In this document: piece by piece, positions 25,497 to 35,125 of the stretch
How positions within the stretch are numbered: the first letter of the stretch is position 1
Layout: each line of letters opens with the position of its first letter
Origin: Gallibacterium salpingitidis
GTDB taxonomy: Bacteria > Pseudomonadota > Gammaproteobacteria > Enterobacterales > Pasteurellaceae
Assembly: GCF_001678495.1 (NCBI RefSeq)
Contig: NZ_JTJL01000048.1
Span: 1-54,248 of the forward strand
Reading direction: 5' to 3'
Length of the DNA stretch: 54,248 bases
The notes under the pieces: model-generated
Databases searched by the model: none
Seen by the model: the letters and a program-made list of their open reading frames with translations, nothing else
Told to the model about the DNA's origin: nothing
Program-made: the position numbers and the translations under genes

Positions 25497-26687
25497 ATGA
25501 CTGATATTCAGGCAGTGAAGCCTAGTCGTTCAAAACAGTTCCTAGTAAAAATTATTTTGTTGGTTGCCATCTTAATATTTGCGCTAGTTATTGCAGCACA
25601 CTTTATTAAGCAAACCAAGACAAATGAGTTTCTAGCGAATATGCCACCTAATATTACCCCAATTACGGCAATTAAAATTGAACCGCAAGATTGGATTCCT
25701 GTAATCAATAGCACCGCCTTAATCCGTCCAAATCAAGGCGCAATGTTAAGTGCACAATCGACAGGGATGATCCAAAGCGTAAACATTAAATCTGGTCAAC
25801 ATGTGAAAAAAGGACAAGTGTTAGTTGAACTAGATAATTCTGTTGAAAAGGCAAATCTTATTGCTTCAGAAGCAAAATTGCCTGCCGCTAAATTAACTTA
25901 TCAACGCTATCTTTCTTTAGCAAAGACTAACAGTGTTTCAAAAACAGAATTAGACAATGCGAAAGCCACTTATGAAAACCTTGTTGCCACCATCAATGCA
26001 CTTAAAGCAACCATTGAACGTCGCCAAATTATTGCACCTTTTGATGGCGAAGCAGGGATTGTCAAAGTTAATGTTGGTGAGTATGTTACTGCTGGTACTG
26101 AAATTGTACGTGTTGAAGATCGTAGCAAAATGAAAGTCAATTTCGGCATTTCACAAGACGAACTCAGTCAATTACATCTACAACAGCAAGTAAAAGCGGT
26201 TAGCGATGTTTATCCTGATGAAACTTTCTCAGCAGTAATCACCGCGATCGAACCGGCTATTAACAAATCCACCGGGTTAGTCGAAGTGGAAGCCACTTTT
26301 GAAGGGCAAACCAAATTAATTTCCGGTATGTTCGTTCATCTTAAAGTAGAACGTCAAACCGAAACCAATCAAGTGGTCGTGCCGCAAGTTGCCATCAGCT
26401 ACAATATGTATGGTGAAACCGCTTATATCCTCGTTCCGCTTACAGAAGAAGATAAAGCGAAACTCGGCGACCAACCGTTGGATAATGTCTATAAAGCACA
26501 ACAAATCACAGTGCAAACTAAAGACCGTCGCAGTGTTCACGCTCAATTAGCAGCAAACCCTGCACTTAAAGCCGGCACCTATATCATTACCGGTGGGTTG
26601 CAGAATGTCAGCGGCGGCAGTTATGTCAGAGTGGTTGATAAACCGGTGATTGGTGCTACTGAACCAGAAACAAAAACTAATCTTTAA
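25497..26687 (+). CDS. acrA: RND efflux periplasmic adaptor (membrane fusion protein)
   Basis: A 396-residue HlyD/AcrA-type adaptor linking the inner-membrane pump to a TolC-like channel. One hydrophobic segment (residues ~17-35) anchors it; there is no lipobox. Then come the split lipoyl/barrel-sandwich (GMIQSVNIKSGQHVKKGQVLVELDN), a helical hairpin (residues ~120-170), the second lipoyl half (IIAPFDGEAGIVKVNVGEYVTAG) and beta-barrel domains. acrB starts 24 nt downstream. From about 26.16 kb the codon use becomes more GC-rich, suggesting a recombination join inside the gene. No tolC gene is in the window. Confidence 0.9.
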   Translation: MTDIQAVKPSRSKQFLVKIILLVAILIFALVIAAHFIKQTKTNEFLANMPPNITPITAIKIEPQDWIPVINSTALIRPNQGAMLSAQSTGMIQSVNIKSGQHVKKGQVLVELDNSVEKANLIASEAKLPAAKLTYQRYLSLAKTNSVSKTELDNAKATYENLVATINALKATIERRQIIAPFDGEAGIVKVNVGEYVTAGTEIVRVEDRSKMKVNFGISQDELSQLHLQQQVKAVSDVYPDETFSAVITAIEPAINKSTGLVEVEATFEGQTKLISGMFVHLKVERQTETNQVVVPQVAISYNMYGETAYILVPLTEEDKAKLGDQPLDNVYKAQQITVQTKDRRSVHAQLAANPALKAGTYIITGGLQNVSGGSYVRVVDKPVIGATEPETKTNL

Positions 26688-26710
26688 GCATTAGCAAATT
26701 AGGAAAAAAG

Positions 26711-29700
26711 ATGAAATTTACCGATCTTTTTATTAAACGCCCAGTGCTTGCCATTTCGATTAGCTTGTTGATTGTCATTCTGGGATTACAAGCAATATCA
26801 AAACTGGCAGTTCGGGAATATCCAAAACTTGTCACTACCGTGATTAATATCACGACAGCTTATCCGGGAGCGGACGCGGAATTGGTCGAAGCATTTATTA
26901 CTTCAAAAATCGAGGAAGCGGTTGCGCAAGCGGATAACATTGACTATATGTCTTCATCCAGTGCGCAAGGTTCTTCTCGCATTACTGTAAAAATGAAGTT
27001 AAATGCCGATCCGAACGGTGCTTTGGCGGATGTATTGGCAAAAGTGAACTCTGTTCGTTCGCAATTACCTTCCGATATTGAAGACCCGACTATTACCTCT
27101 TCTACTGGTGGTTCCGGTATTATGTATATCGGCTTCACCTCGAAAGAACTAAATTCCAGTCAGGTAACTGACTATATTGAACGTGTTGTAAAACCTCAAT
27201 TTTTTACTGTATCCGGTGTGGCAAAAGTAGAAGTTTTCGGTGGTGCTTCTTATGCCTTACGCATTTGGTTACAACCTGAAAAAATGGCTGCACTTGGTTT
27301 ATCTGCCAGCGATGTAATGGGAGCATTATCCCAAAATAACGTGCAAACTGCAGCCGGTAGTGCCAATAGCTATTATGTAACTTATAAAAACAAAGTTGAT
27401 ACTACCACAAAATCTGCCGATGAATTACGCAACTTAGTGTTATTCTCTAAAAATGGCAATATCGTAAAACTTGGCGATATTGCTAAAGTTGATATGGATA
27501 AAGAAAGTGATAATGCTCGTGCAGCTGCAAATGGTGAAAATGCTGTTGTTTTGGGCATTGATCCTGCCGCTGATGCTAATCCATTAACTGTGGTAAAAAA
27601 CATTTATCCGCTTTATAACTCTATTAAAGAAAGCTTACCTAACAGTATCGAAAGTCGTGTACTTTACGATAAAACCATTGCGATTAACGACTCTATCAAC
27701 GAGGTTATTCACACCATCTTTGAAGCAACCGTAATCGTGCTTGTCGTGATCACAATGTTCTTAGGCTCTTTCCGTGCAATGATTATTCCGGTGGTCACTA
27801 TTCCGATTTCACTTATCGGGGTAATTATGTTGCTGCAATTCTTTGATTTCTCGATCAACCTGATGACGCTACTGGCGTTGATTCTCGCTATCGGTCTGGT
27901 GGTGGATGATGCGATCGTAGTGTTGGAAAATGTCGACCGACATATCAAAGAGGGCGAAACCCCATTCCGTGCGGCAATTATCGGTACACGTGAAATCGCC
28001 ACTCCGGTTATCTCAATGACTATTGCGCTTTGTGCGGTATATTCACCAATGGCGTTGATGGGCGGAATTACCGGAACGCTGTTTAAAGAGTTCGCCTTAA
28101 CCCTTGCCGGTGCGGTGTTTATTTCCGGTATTATTGCGTTAACACTGTCACCAATGATGTGCGGTAATATCCTCAAAGCTCACACCAATCCGACCAAACT
28201 GGAAATTCGTGTTGAACGTACTTTGAACAGCGTAACTGATCTCTATCAACGTATGTTGGCATTGATGTTGGACAGCCGTAAATTGGTGATTTTCTTTGCG
28301 GTATTGATTTTCGCCAGCTTGCCGGTGTTAATGAGCAATCTTTCCAGTGAATTAACCCCGAATGAAGATAAAGGTGCGATTTTAGCATTGGGTACAGCAC
28401 CATCTAATGCCAATATTGATTATGTACAGGATGCAATGAAACAGTATGAGAAAATCCTTTCAGAAACGCCTGAAGTGGAATTCTCTATGGTGATTTCCGG
28501 TGTGCCGAGTACCAACCGTTCATTGGCAATCGCCAGTTTGACCAACTGGAGCAATCGTGACCGCAGCCAAACTGAAATTGCAAATGAGATCAACCAGAAA
28601 GCGAAAGCTATTCCGGAAATCAGTGTAAACGGCTTCTCTTTCCCAGAAATTGAAACCGGTGAACAAGGACCTCCGGTCAGTTTCGTTATCACCTCTGCGG
28701 ATGATATTCACAAAATTGCGTTAGTGGCAGAACAAGTGTTAAATGCGGCAAGAAAATCCGGTAAGTTTATTTATAACAGCCTTGATTTGAAATTCGATAC
28801 ACCGCAAATGCACATTACTATCGACAAAGAAAAAGCAGGTACTTACGGTATCAGTATGCAGCAGATCAGTAAATTATTGGGAAGTTATCTCGCCGGCGGC
28901 ACAATCACTCGTGTCGGTATCGACGGACGTTCCTATAAAATCATTTCTGAAGTGCCGCGTGCAGACCGTTTAAATCCGGAAGATTTGAATAACTATTTCG
29001 TTACTGCTGCAAACGGTGATTCTGTGCCGCTCGGTAACTTAATCAAAATGGAAATTAACTCTGAACCGCTTTCTTTAAGCCGTTTCAATCAGTTAAGTTC
29101 CGCCGTTATCAGTGCCATTCCAATGCCGACCAGCTCTGTTGGTGATGCGGTAGAGTGGTTTGAAGGTGAAGGGGCTTCTTTGTTGCCAAGCAATTACAGC
29201 TATGACTTCAAAGGCGAAGCACGTCAATTCGTACAGGAAGGTAATGCGCTTGCAGTCACTTTCGTACTAGCGGTACTGATTATCTTCTTAGTACTTTCCA
29301 TCCAATTCGAATCAATGCGCGATCCGTTGGTCATTATGATCTCCGTACCGTTGGCAATCAGTGGCGCGTTATTGATGTTAAATATTCTGTCGTTATTCGG
29401 CATTGCCGGTACAACGCTCAATATTTATTCAGAAGTGGGATTGATTACTTTGGTCGGTTTAATCACCAAACACGGAATCTTGATGTGTGAAGTAGCAAAA
29501 GAACAACAATTACTTTTCGGCAAAGATCGTATTGAAGCCATCAGCTATGCGGCAAAAGTGCGGTTACGTCCAATTCTGATGACCACCGCCGCAATGATCG
29601 CCGGTTTGATTCCGTTACTTTACGCAAGCGGTGCCGGTGCGGTATCTCGTTTCAGTATCGGTATCGTCATCGTATCTGGCTTAGCTATCGGCACATTGTT

Positions 29701-29785
29701 TACCTTATTTGTATTACCGGTAATTTATACCTTAGTAGCAAGTAAACACAAGCCGTTGCCAGTCTTTGAAGAAAGCGCTTCTTAA
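26711..29785 (+). CDS. acrB: RND multidrug efflux permease
   Basis: A 1024-residue HAE1-type RND pump that uses proton flow to export drugs, dyes and detergents. It starts MKFTDLFIKRPVLAISISLL. The twin aspartates of TM4 are in AIGLVVDDAIVVLEN, and the lysine of TM10 is in GLITKHGILMCEVAKE. The two large periplasmic loops follow TM1 and TM7. Strong resemblance to the H. influenzae AcrB homologue is remembered, not computed. Base composition is patchy: the part around 27.15-27.75 kb is host-like and AT-rich, while the start and the last 2 kb are more GC-rich. A Haemophilus-type uptake word is at 29556-29564. The substrate range is unknown. Confidence 0.93.
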   Translation: MKFTDLFIKRPVLAISISLLIVILGLQAISKLAVREYPKLVTTVINITTAYPGADAELVEAFITSKIEEAVAQADNIDYMSSSSAQGSSRITVKMKLNADPNGALADVLAKVNSVRSQLPSDIEDPTITSSTGGSGIMYIGFTSKELNSSQVTDYIERVVKPQFFTVSGVAKVEVFGGASYALRIWLQPEKMAALGLSASDVMGALSQNNVQTAAGSANSYYVTYKNKVDTTTKSADELRNLVLFSKNGNIVKLGDIAKVDMDKESDNARAAANGENAVVLGIDPAADANPLTVVKNIYPLYNSIKESLPNSIESRVLYDKTIAINDSINEVIHTIFEATVIVLVVITMFLGSFRAMIIPVVTIPISLIGVIMLLQFFDFSINLMTLLALILAIGLVVDDAIVVLENVDRHIKEGETPFRAAIIGTREIATPVISMTIALCAVYSPMALMGGITGTLFKEFALTLAGAVFISGIIALTLSPMMCGNILKAHTNPTKLEIRVERTLNSVTDLYQRMLALMLDSRKLVIFFAVLIFASLPVLMSNLSSELTPNEDKGAILALGTAPSNANIDYVQDAMKQYEKILSETPEVEFSMVISGVPSTNRSLAIASLTNWSNRDRSQTEIANEINQKAKAIPEISVNGFSFPEIETGEQGPPVSFVITSADDIHKIALVAEQVLNAARKSGKFIYNSLDLKFDTPQMHITIDKEKAGTYGISMQQISKLLGSYLAGGTITRVGIDGRSYKIISEVPRADRLNPEDLNNYFVTAANGDSVPLGNLIKMEINSEPLSLSRFNQLSSAVISAIPMPTSSVGDAVEWFEGEGASLLPSNYSYDFKGEARQFVQEGNALAVTFVLAVLIIFLVLSIQFESMRDPLVIMISVPLAISGALLMLNILSLFGIAGTTLNIYSEVGLITLVGLITKHGILMCEVAKEQQLLFGKDRIEAISYAAKVRLRPILMTTAAMIAGLIPLLYASGAGAVSRFSIGIVIVSGLAIGTLFTLFVLPVIYTLVASKHKPLPVFEESAS
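29556..29564 (+). other. Hin-type DNA uptake signal core
   Basis: AAGTGCGGT, preceded by A (AAAGTGCGGT), lies inside the acrB gene. Confidence 0.7.
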
Positions 29786-29805
29786 TTATCCCCTTTAATA
29801 AAATA

Positions 29806-29840
29806 AAAGGTCTGGAGCATTATCCAGACCTTTATCAATA
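29806..29840. terminator. Terminator between acrB and the adhesin gene
   Basis: AAAGGTCTGGA and TCCAGACCTTT form an 11-bp perfect stem with a 6-nt loop. It lies between two convergent genes and has T-rich flanks on both strands (TTTATC one way, TTTATTTTA the other), so it may serve both. Confidence 0.75.
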
Positions 29841-29886
29841 ATCTAAAAACAAAAAAGGAACATTTTCATTTAAGATTCAACAACAA

Positions 29887-30684
29887 TTAGAATTGATAGC
29901 CAATAGACGTTGATGTACTAAGATCTTTATTACTACCATTCATTCCTGTTGCAAAACTAAATTTTGCTTTCCAACGCCCATTATCACTTAATCTTGATAT
30001 TCCAATCGCAATAGCACTACGATCACGATAAGTCCCCAAACCGACAGCAATCATACTTTTTCCATCTTTAGTCGCCGAAACTAAACCAGCCATTGCATTG
30101 CTAGCTGCAATCCCACTAGCAAGACGATCATCTAATGATTTTATATCGCGATGTAATTGATTAATTTGCTTATCCAAATTTAATTTTCTGCTTTCAAGTT
30201 GTTGAATACGATCTTCATGATTTTCTATTACAGTTCTATTCGCATTTATCGCATTAGTATTGTTGGTTATAACAATTCTATTCGCATCTATCGCGTTTTT
30301 GTTATCTGTTATCGAAGTTTTATTCCCACTAATGTCAGTTTTATTTGTCTCTATGCCGCTTTCTAATGTCCCAATTATTGTGTTTCCCTTTATAAATTCT
30401 TTCATTTTTGCAACAGCATCGGGATCATTGCCCTCTTCGCCAGGAATAGAATTCAGAACTACATCCTTGTAAAAATCTGATTGTTTATCGGAATAGTTGC
30501 TTACTTTTTCCCAAGTATTAACACCAAGTATGGCATCAATAAGATCTAGTCTCTCACAAGGAGCACAATCGTCAGCAGGCACTATTTCATCGCCACTACT
30601 CTCATCTTTAGCAAAAACATTAAAAGATATTGACAACATCAGTGTTAAATACATAAAAAATGATCTATCTAATTTAATTAACAT
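29887..30684 (-). CDS. Short trimeric autotransporter (YadA-like) adhesin
   Basis: A 265-residue secreted protein. Residues 1-25 are a signal peptide ending VFA. Residues ~26-105 form a small head-like region with no recognised fold and a CAPC pair. Residues 111-160 are a coiled-coil stalk of seven-residue repeats with I at each first position and N at the fourth (IETN, ISGN, ITDN, IDAN, ITNN, INAN), the N-in-core pattern known from trimeric autotransporters. The last ~75 residues (from LASGIAASNAMAGL) are a YadA-type membrane anchor ending in GYQF. Very short for the family. AAGGGGA precedes the ATG. A ten-base C/G tract lies 122 bp upstream. Confidence 0.85.
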   Translation of the reverse strand: MLIKLDRSFFMYLTLMLSISFNVFAKDESSGDEIVPADDCAPCERLDLIDAILGVNTWEKVSNYSDKQSDFYKDVVLNSIPGEEGNDPDAVAKMKEFIKGNTIIGTLESGIETNKTDISGNKTSITDNKNAIDANRIVITNNTNAINANRTVIENHEDRIQQLESRKLNLDKQINQLHRDIKSLDDRLASGIAASNAMAGLVSATKDGKSMIAVGLGTYRDRSAIAIGISRLSDNGRWKAKFSFATGMNGSNKDLSTSTSIGYQF

Positions 30685-30805
30685 GGATATTTCCCCTTAT
30701 TTTAGTTTAGTTACTCACATTTTTTAGACTAACTTATTGCTTATCTTAAGCTTTAATTTCTAAGTTAATTCATAAAAAGACTTTTTGTTATAAGCATTCT
30801 ACCTA

Positions 30806-30815
30806 GGGGGGGGGG
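30806..30815. repeat. Ten-base poly-G/poly-C tract upstream of the adhesin gene
   Basis: Ten consecutive G on the plus strand (ten C reading toward the adhesin) lie 122 bp upstream of the adhesin ATG and 217 bp before mreB. The tract is inside an inverted repeat (TTCTACC at 30797-30803, GGTAGAA at 30814-30820). Tracts of this length slip during replication and often act as expression switches for surface proteins. Confidence 0.65.
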
Positions 30816-30904
30816 TAGAAATCAATTAGAGAAAATGATATTTGTGATCCGCACTCTGTTTTTTTACCTTTTACCGCTCTGTATCGCAAAACACCTCCTT
30901 TAGA

Positions 30905-30940
30905 AGGGAGAGAATATCAAAAAAATCCTATCCTCTCCCT
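30905..30940. other. Long hairpin upstream of mreB
   Basis: AGGGAGAGAATA and TATCCTCTCCCT pair over 12 bp with one mismatch around a 12-nt loop. It has no terminal T run and lies 92 bp before mreB, perhaps in its 5' leader. The rest of the 347-bp gap between the adhesin gene and mreB holds the homopolymer tract and no ORF. Confidence 0.4.
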
Positions 30941-31004
30941 ATTAAACAGCCTGATTTTTTGGTAAATTTACACCAATTTTTTCACTGTAAAAAAACAACC
31001 CTAA

Positions 31005-32081
<1,077 letters not shown>

Positions 32082-32104
32082 TCTTTGATCTTGAACTCAA
32101 TTAG

Positions 32105-32133
32105 AGCAGCTTGTCCTCAAGCTGCTTTATTTT
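32105..32133 (+). terminator. Intercistronic terminator between mreB and mreC
   Basis: AGCAGCTTG and CAAGCTGCT form a 9-bp perfect stem with a TCCT loop, followed by TTATTTT. It lies between co-directional mreB and mreC, so partial termination is likely. Confidence 0.75.
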
Positions 32134-32146
32134 GTAATTTGATGGT

Positions 32147-33145
32147 ATGAAACCAATATTCACAAAATCTCCCTCTCTTGGCGTTAGACTAATATTTGCA
32201 GTATTTGTATCGGTAATCTTAATGTTTTCCGACGGACAAACACGCAATTTATTACAGATCCGAAGTATGTTAGAAACAACTGTCAGTTGGATCTATTACC
32301 TCGCTAATACACCACGTTCAGTGTTAGATGGTGTATCTGATAATTTAGTGGATACCAGTACCCTACAAATTGAGAATAAAGTTTTAAAAGATCAATTGTT
32401 AGAAAAAAATGCTGATTTACTTCTACTTGATCAACTCAAAGTAGAAAATCAACGTTTACGCTTGTTGTTAAATTCACCGTTACGTCATGATGAATATAAG
32501 AAAATTGCGGAAGTTTTAACCGCTGAAACCGATCCTTATCGCCAACAAGTGGTGATCAATCAAGGTGAAAAAGATGGCGCTTATGTTGGCCAACCAGTGA
32601 TTGATGAAAAAGGTGTCGTTGGGCAAATTATCTCTGTTGGCCACAATACCAGTCGCGTGTTATTAATTTCTGACGTTACTCATTCTATTCCATTACAAGT
32701 ATTACGTTCAGATATCCGCGTCATTGCTAGTGGAACAGGGCGTCCAGATGAACTAGTACTCGATAATGTTTCTCGCTCTGCTGATATTGAAAAAGGCGAC
32801 CTCTTAGTTACTTCTGGTTTAGGTCGGCGTTTCCCTGAAGGTTATCCAGTCGCGATTGTGGAATCTGTTTCTCGTGAAGGTAACAACTATTTTGCTACCG
32901 TTATTGCTAAACCACTCGCTTCATTAGAAAGATTACGCTATTTGTTGCTGCTTTGGCCAACTAATGAAGATATGAAACGCTTAAACAGTAATTCGCCAGC
33001 ACAAATTAAAGAGGTGGTGAAACAACGTTTGTCATCACAACAAGCTGCACCATCAACAGAGCCACCAGCAGAAGGAAATAGTGCATTACCTGCTGACAAC
33101 TTGGATAAGCCATTACCAACTAAAGAAAAAGTAGAAGAAGAATAG
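32147..33145 (+). CDS. mreC: Rod-shape-determining protein MreC
   Basis: A bitopic inner-membrane protein that links MreB to PBP2/RodA. It has 332 residues. A membrane helix lies near residues 12-27. A coiled coil covers about residues 65-110 (VLKDQLLEKNADLLLLDQLKVENQRL as the core pattern). The periplasmic beta-domains contain VVINQGEKDGAYVGQPVID and GVVGQIISVGHNTS. The C-terminal tail is rich in Pro, Ala and Glu. mreD starts one base past the stop, so the two are tightly coupled. The ribosome site is weak. Confidence 0.96.
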   Translation: MKPIFTKSPSLGVRLIFAVFVSVILMFSDGQTRNLLQIRSMLETTVSWIYYLANTPRSVLDGVSDNLVDTSTLQIENKVLKDQLLEKNADLLLLDQLKVENQRLRLLLNSPLRHDEYKKIAEVLTAETDPYRQQVVINQGEKDGAYVGQPVIDEKGVVGQIISVGHNTSRVLLISDVTHSIPLQVLRSDIRVIASGTGRPDELVLDNVSRSADIEKGDLLVTSGLGRRFPEGYPVAIVESVSREGNNYFATVIAKPLASLERLRYLLLLWPTNEDMKRLNSNSPAQIKEVVKQRLSSQQAAPSTEPPAEGNSALPADNLDKPLPTKEKVEEE

Positions 33146-33146
33146 T

Positions 33147-33635
33147 ATGAGACCAAATGTAGTATTCCAATGGCTGATGATTGCCGTCACTTTTATTATC
33201 GCTTTAGTCTTTGAAATTATGCCTTGGCCGGCAGATTTTTCTGGTTATCGTCCAGCGTGGCTGATCTTAGTGCTGTTATATTGGGTAATGGCAATTCCCG
33301 GACGCATTAATATTGGGATGGCCTTTTTGACTGGATTAGTTTGGGATTTAGTACTCGGTTCTATTTTAGGAATTCATGCGTTAATTCTTTCTGTATTCGC
33401 TTATTTAATTGCAGTCAATTCAATGATTCTACGCAATCTCTCTTTATGGCAGCAAAGCCTATTGGTAATTCTCTGCGTATTTATTATTCGCATCGCGATC
33501 TTCTTACTGGAACTCTTTTTGCATAGCGCCATTTTCAATTCACAAGAAATTGCCGGCGCAATTTTAAGCGGCGTGTTATGGCCATGGCTGTTCCTTATTT
33601 TGCGTGGATTGCGCCGTAAACTATCATTACGCTAA
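33147..33635 (+). CDS. mreD: Rod-shape-determining protein MreD
   Basis: A 162-residue inner-membrane protein with five or six hydrophobic segments, the third member of the MreBCD shape complex. The family-typical PAWLILVLLYWVMAIPGRINIG and the GLVWDLVLGSILGIHALILSV segment are present. The start codon lies right after the mreC stop, with GAAGAAGAAT at the end of mreC serving as a weak ribosome site. It converges on the PerM-like gene, 5 nt away. Confidence 0.95.
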   Translation: MRPNVVFQWLMIAVTFIIALVFEIMPWPADFSGYRPAWLILVLLYWVMAIPGRINIGMAFLTGLVWDLVLGSILGIHALILSVFAYLIAVNSMILRNLSLWQQSLLVILCVFIIRIAIFLLELFLHSAIFNSQEIAGAILSGVLWPWLFLILRGLRRKLSLR

Positions 33636-33640
33636 GCAAA

Positions 33641-34702
33641 TTATTCAGCCACATTAATTGGCGGTAATGCACTAATAATCGCTTTTACTAATGTGGCTAA
33701 TGGAATAGCAAAAAATACACCCCAGAATCCCCACAAACCACCAAAGAAAATCACTGACACAATAATAACTAAAGGGTGCAAATTTACTGCTTCAGAAAAC
33801 AATAGAGGCACTAATAAATTGCCATCAAGGATTTGTGTAATAGTATAAACCAACATTAAATAGCCAAATGTTGCAGACCAACCAAATTGGAATAATGCAA
33901 CTAATGCTAGTGGAATGGTTACCAATACTGCGCCCACATAAGGCACTAACACTGACAAACCAATAGCGACCGCTAATAACAGTGAATAATTTAAACCAAA
34001 CAACAAAAAGGTAACGTAACTGACTACAGTCATCACCACAATTTCTGCCACTTTACCACGAATATAATTCGCAATTTGTTGTTTCATTTCATCCCAAACT
34101 TGGTTTACCAATTGGCGATTTTGCGGCAAAAATCGAGTAACTCCAGCAATTAAATAATCTTTATCTTTGATAAGGAAGAAAACCATCAACGGCACCAAAA
34201 AGGCATAAATACCGATAGTGACTACACTGACAATAGAAACTAATGAATAACGTAATGCAGACTCACCAACACCGAGAATCTTCTCACGCACACTATTAAA
34301 AATCGTATCAATCATCGCATAATCGACATATTCTGGATAATTCTCCGGTAATGATAATACCCATTGATGTAGTTGATTACTCATTGTTGGTAAATCTTTC
34401 AAGAGATTTACCGTTTGATTCCACAATGTTGGCACCATCACTAATAGGATAAAAAAGACCATTGCGATAAAGCCGCCTAAAACGACAATTAATGCCAATA
34501 TATGTGGAAATCGAAATTTAGTGGAAAGGTATTGAATTGGGAGTTCTAATAAATAAGCCAATACAATCGCAATCAATAATGGTGTAAAAAGATCACTAAA
34601 GAAATAAAAAACTGCAAAAACAATTAAAATTAAACTAAATAATCCTACGGCTTGTGGATCACTAAAACGACGTTTATACCACTCTTTAAAAACGGCTAAC
34701 AT
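33641..34702 (-). CDS. AI-2E family (PerM-like) inner-membrane permease
   Basis: A 353-residue polytopic membrane protein of the AI-2E/PerM (UPF0118) family. It shows about seven or eight hydrophobic segments, with the family-typical [20 protein letters not shown] and a final [18 protein letters not shown] block. Members have been linked to autoinducer-2 export and to sodium/proton exchange; which applies here cannot be read from sequence. In Pasteurellaceae it is usually annotated perM. The ATG is preceded by AAGGAG. Confidence 0.85.
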   Translation of the reverse strand: MLAVFKEWYKRRFSDPQAVGLFSLILIVFAVFYFFSDLFTPLLIAIVLAYLLELPIQYLSTKFRFPHILALIVVLGGFIAMVFFILLVMVPTLWNQTVNLLKDLPTMSNQLHQWVLSLPENYPEYVDYAMIDTIFNSVREKILGVGESALRYSLVSIVSVVTIGIYAFLVPLMVFFLIKDKDYLIAGVTRFLPQNRQLVNQVWDEMKQQIANYIRGKVAEIVVMTVVSYVTFLLFGLNYSLLLAVAIGLSVLVPYVGAVLVTIPLALVALFQFGWSATFGYLMLVYTITQILDGNLLVPLLFSEAVNLHPLVIIVSVIFFGGLWGFWGVFFAIPLATLVKAIISALPPINVAE

Positions 34703-34814
34703 ATCAAAACTCCTTGCATCAAAAGCTCTTAGATTATAAGCAAGTTATTTACTTGAATAAAGACTAAATCTATACTATGCGCACCTTTTCACTAGTAATA
34801 TCAAGGAAATAATA

Positions 34815-35123
34815 ATGAACAACACAACTGAAATTCAAACCTATCCGCTGTATCAAAATAGTTGGGTGATTCGTCAAAGCGATCCCGGTGAAGAAGGCGC
34901 AAGAAATCATTTATTTGAAACTGTTTCTATTCAATTAGATGCTATTTATACAAAGCAATCATTACATTATCAATTTACCCGTAAAGTCGAAAATCATATT
35001 GAATTTACACAAGAATTTGCTGATTTAGAGAGCCTATTTAAATTTTTAGGTGAGTCATTAGATCCCGTTTCATTGGGCTTATTAGGTGTCAAAATTGGAC
35101 AATTACAAAGCCAATTAGCCTAA
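34815..35123 (+). CDS. Conserved small hypothetical protein
   Basis: A 102-residue soluble protein with no signal or membrane segment and no family that I recognise. CAAGGAAAT precedes the ATG at good spacing, and codon use is host-like, so it is a real gene. It is acidic, with an N-terminal beta-like part (YPLYQNSWVIRQSDPGEEG) and a C-terminal helical part. It converges on hda with a 2-nt gap and is divergent from the PerM-like gene. Confidence 0.7.
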   Translation: MNNTTEIQTYPLYQNSWVIRQSDPGEEGARNHLFETVSIQLDAIYTKQSLHYQFTRKVENHIEFTQEFADLESLFKFLGESLDPVSLGLLGVKIGQLQSQLA

Positions 35124-35125
35124 CA

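Noticed and set aside
27709..28176. Minus-strand frame of 155 codons inside acrB
   Set aside because: Shadow of the acrB reading frame; its composition is what the complement of membrane-protein codons gives.
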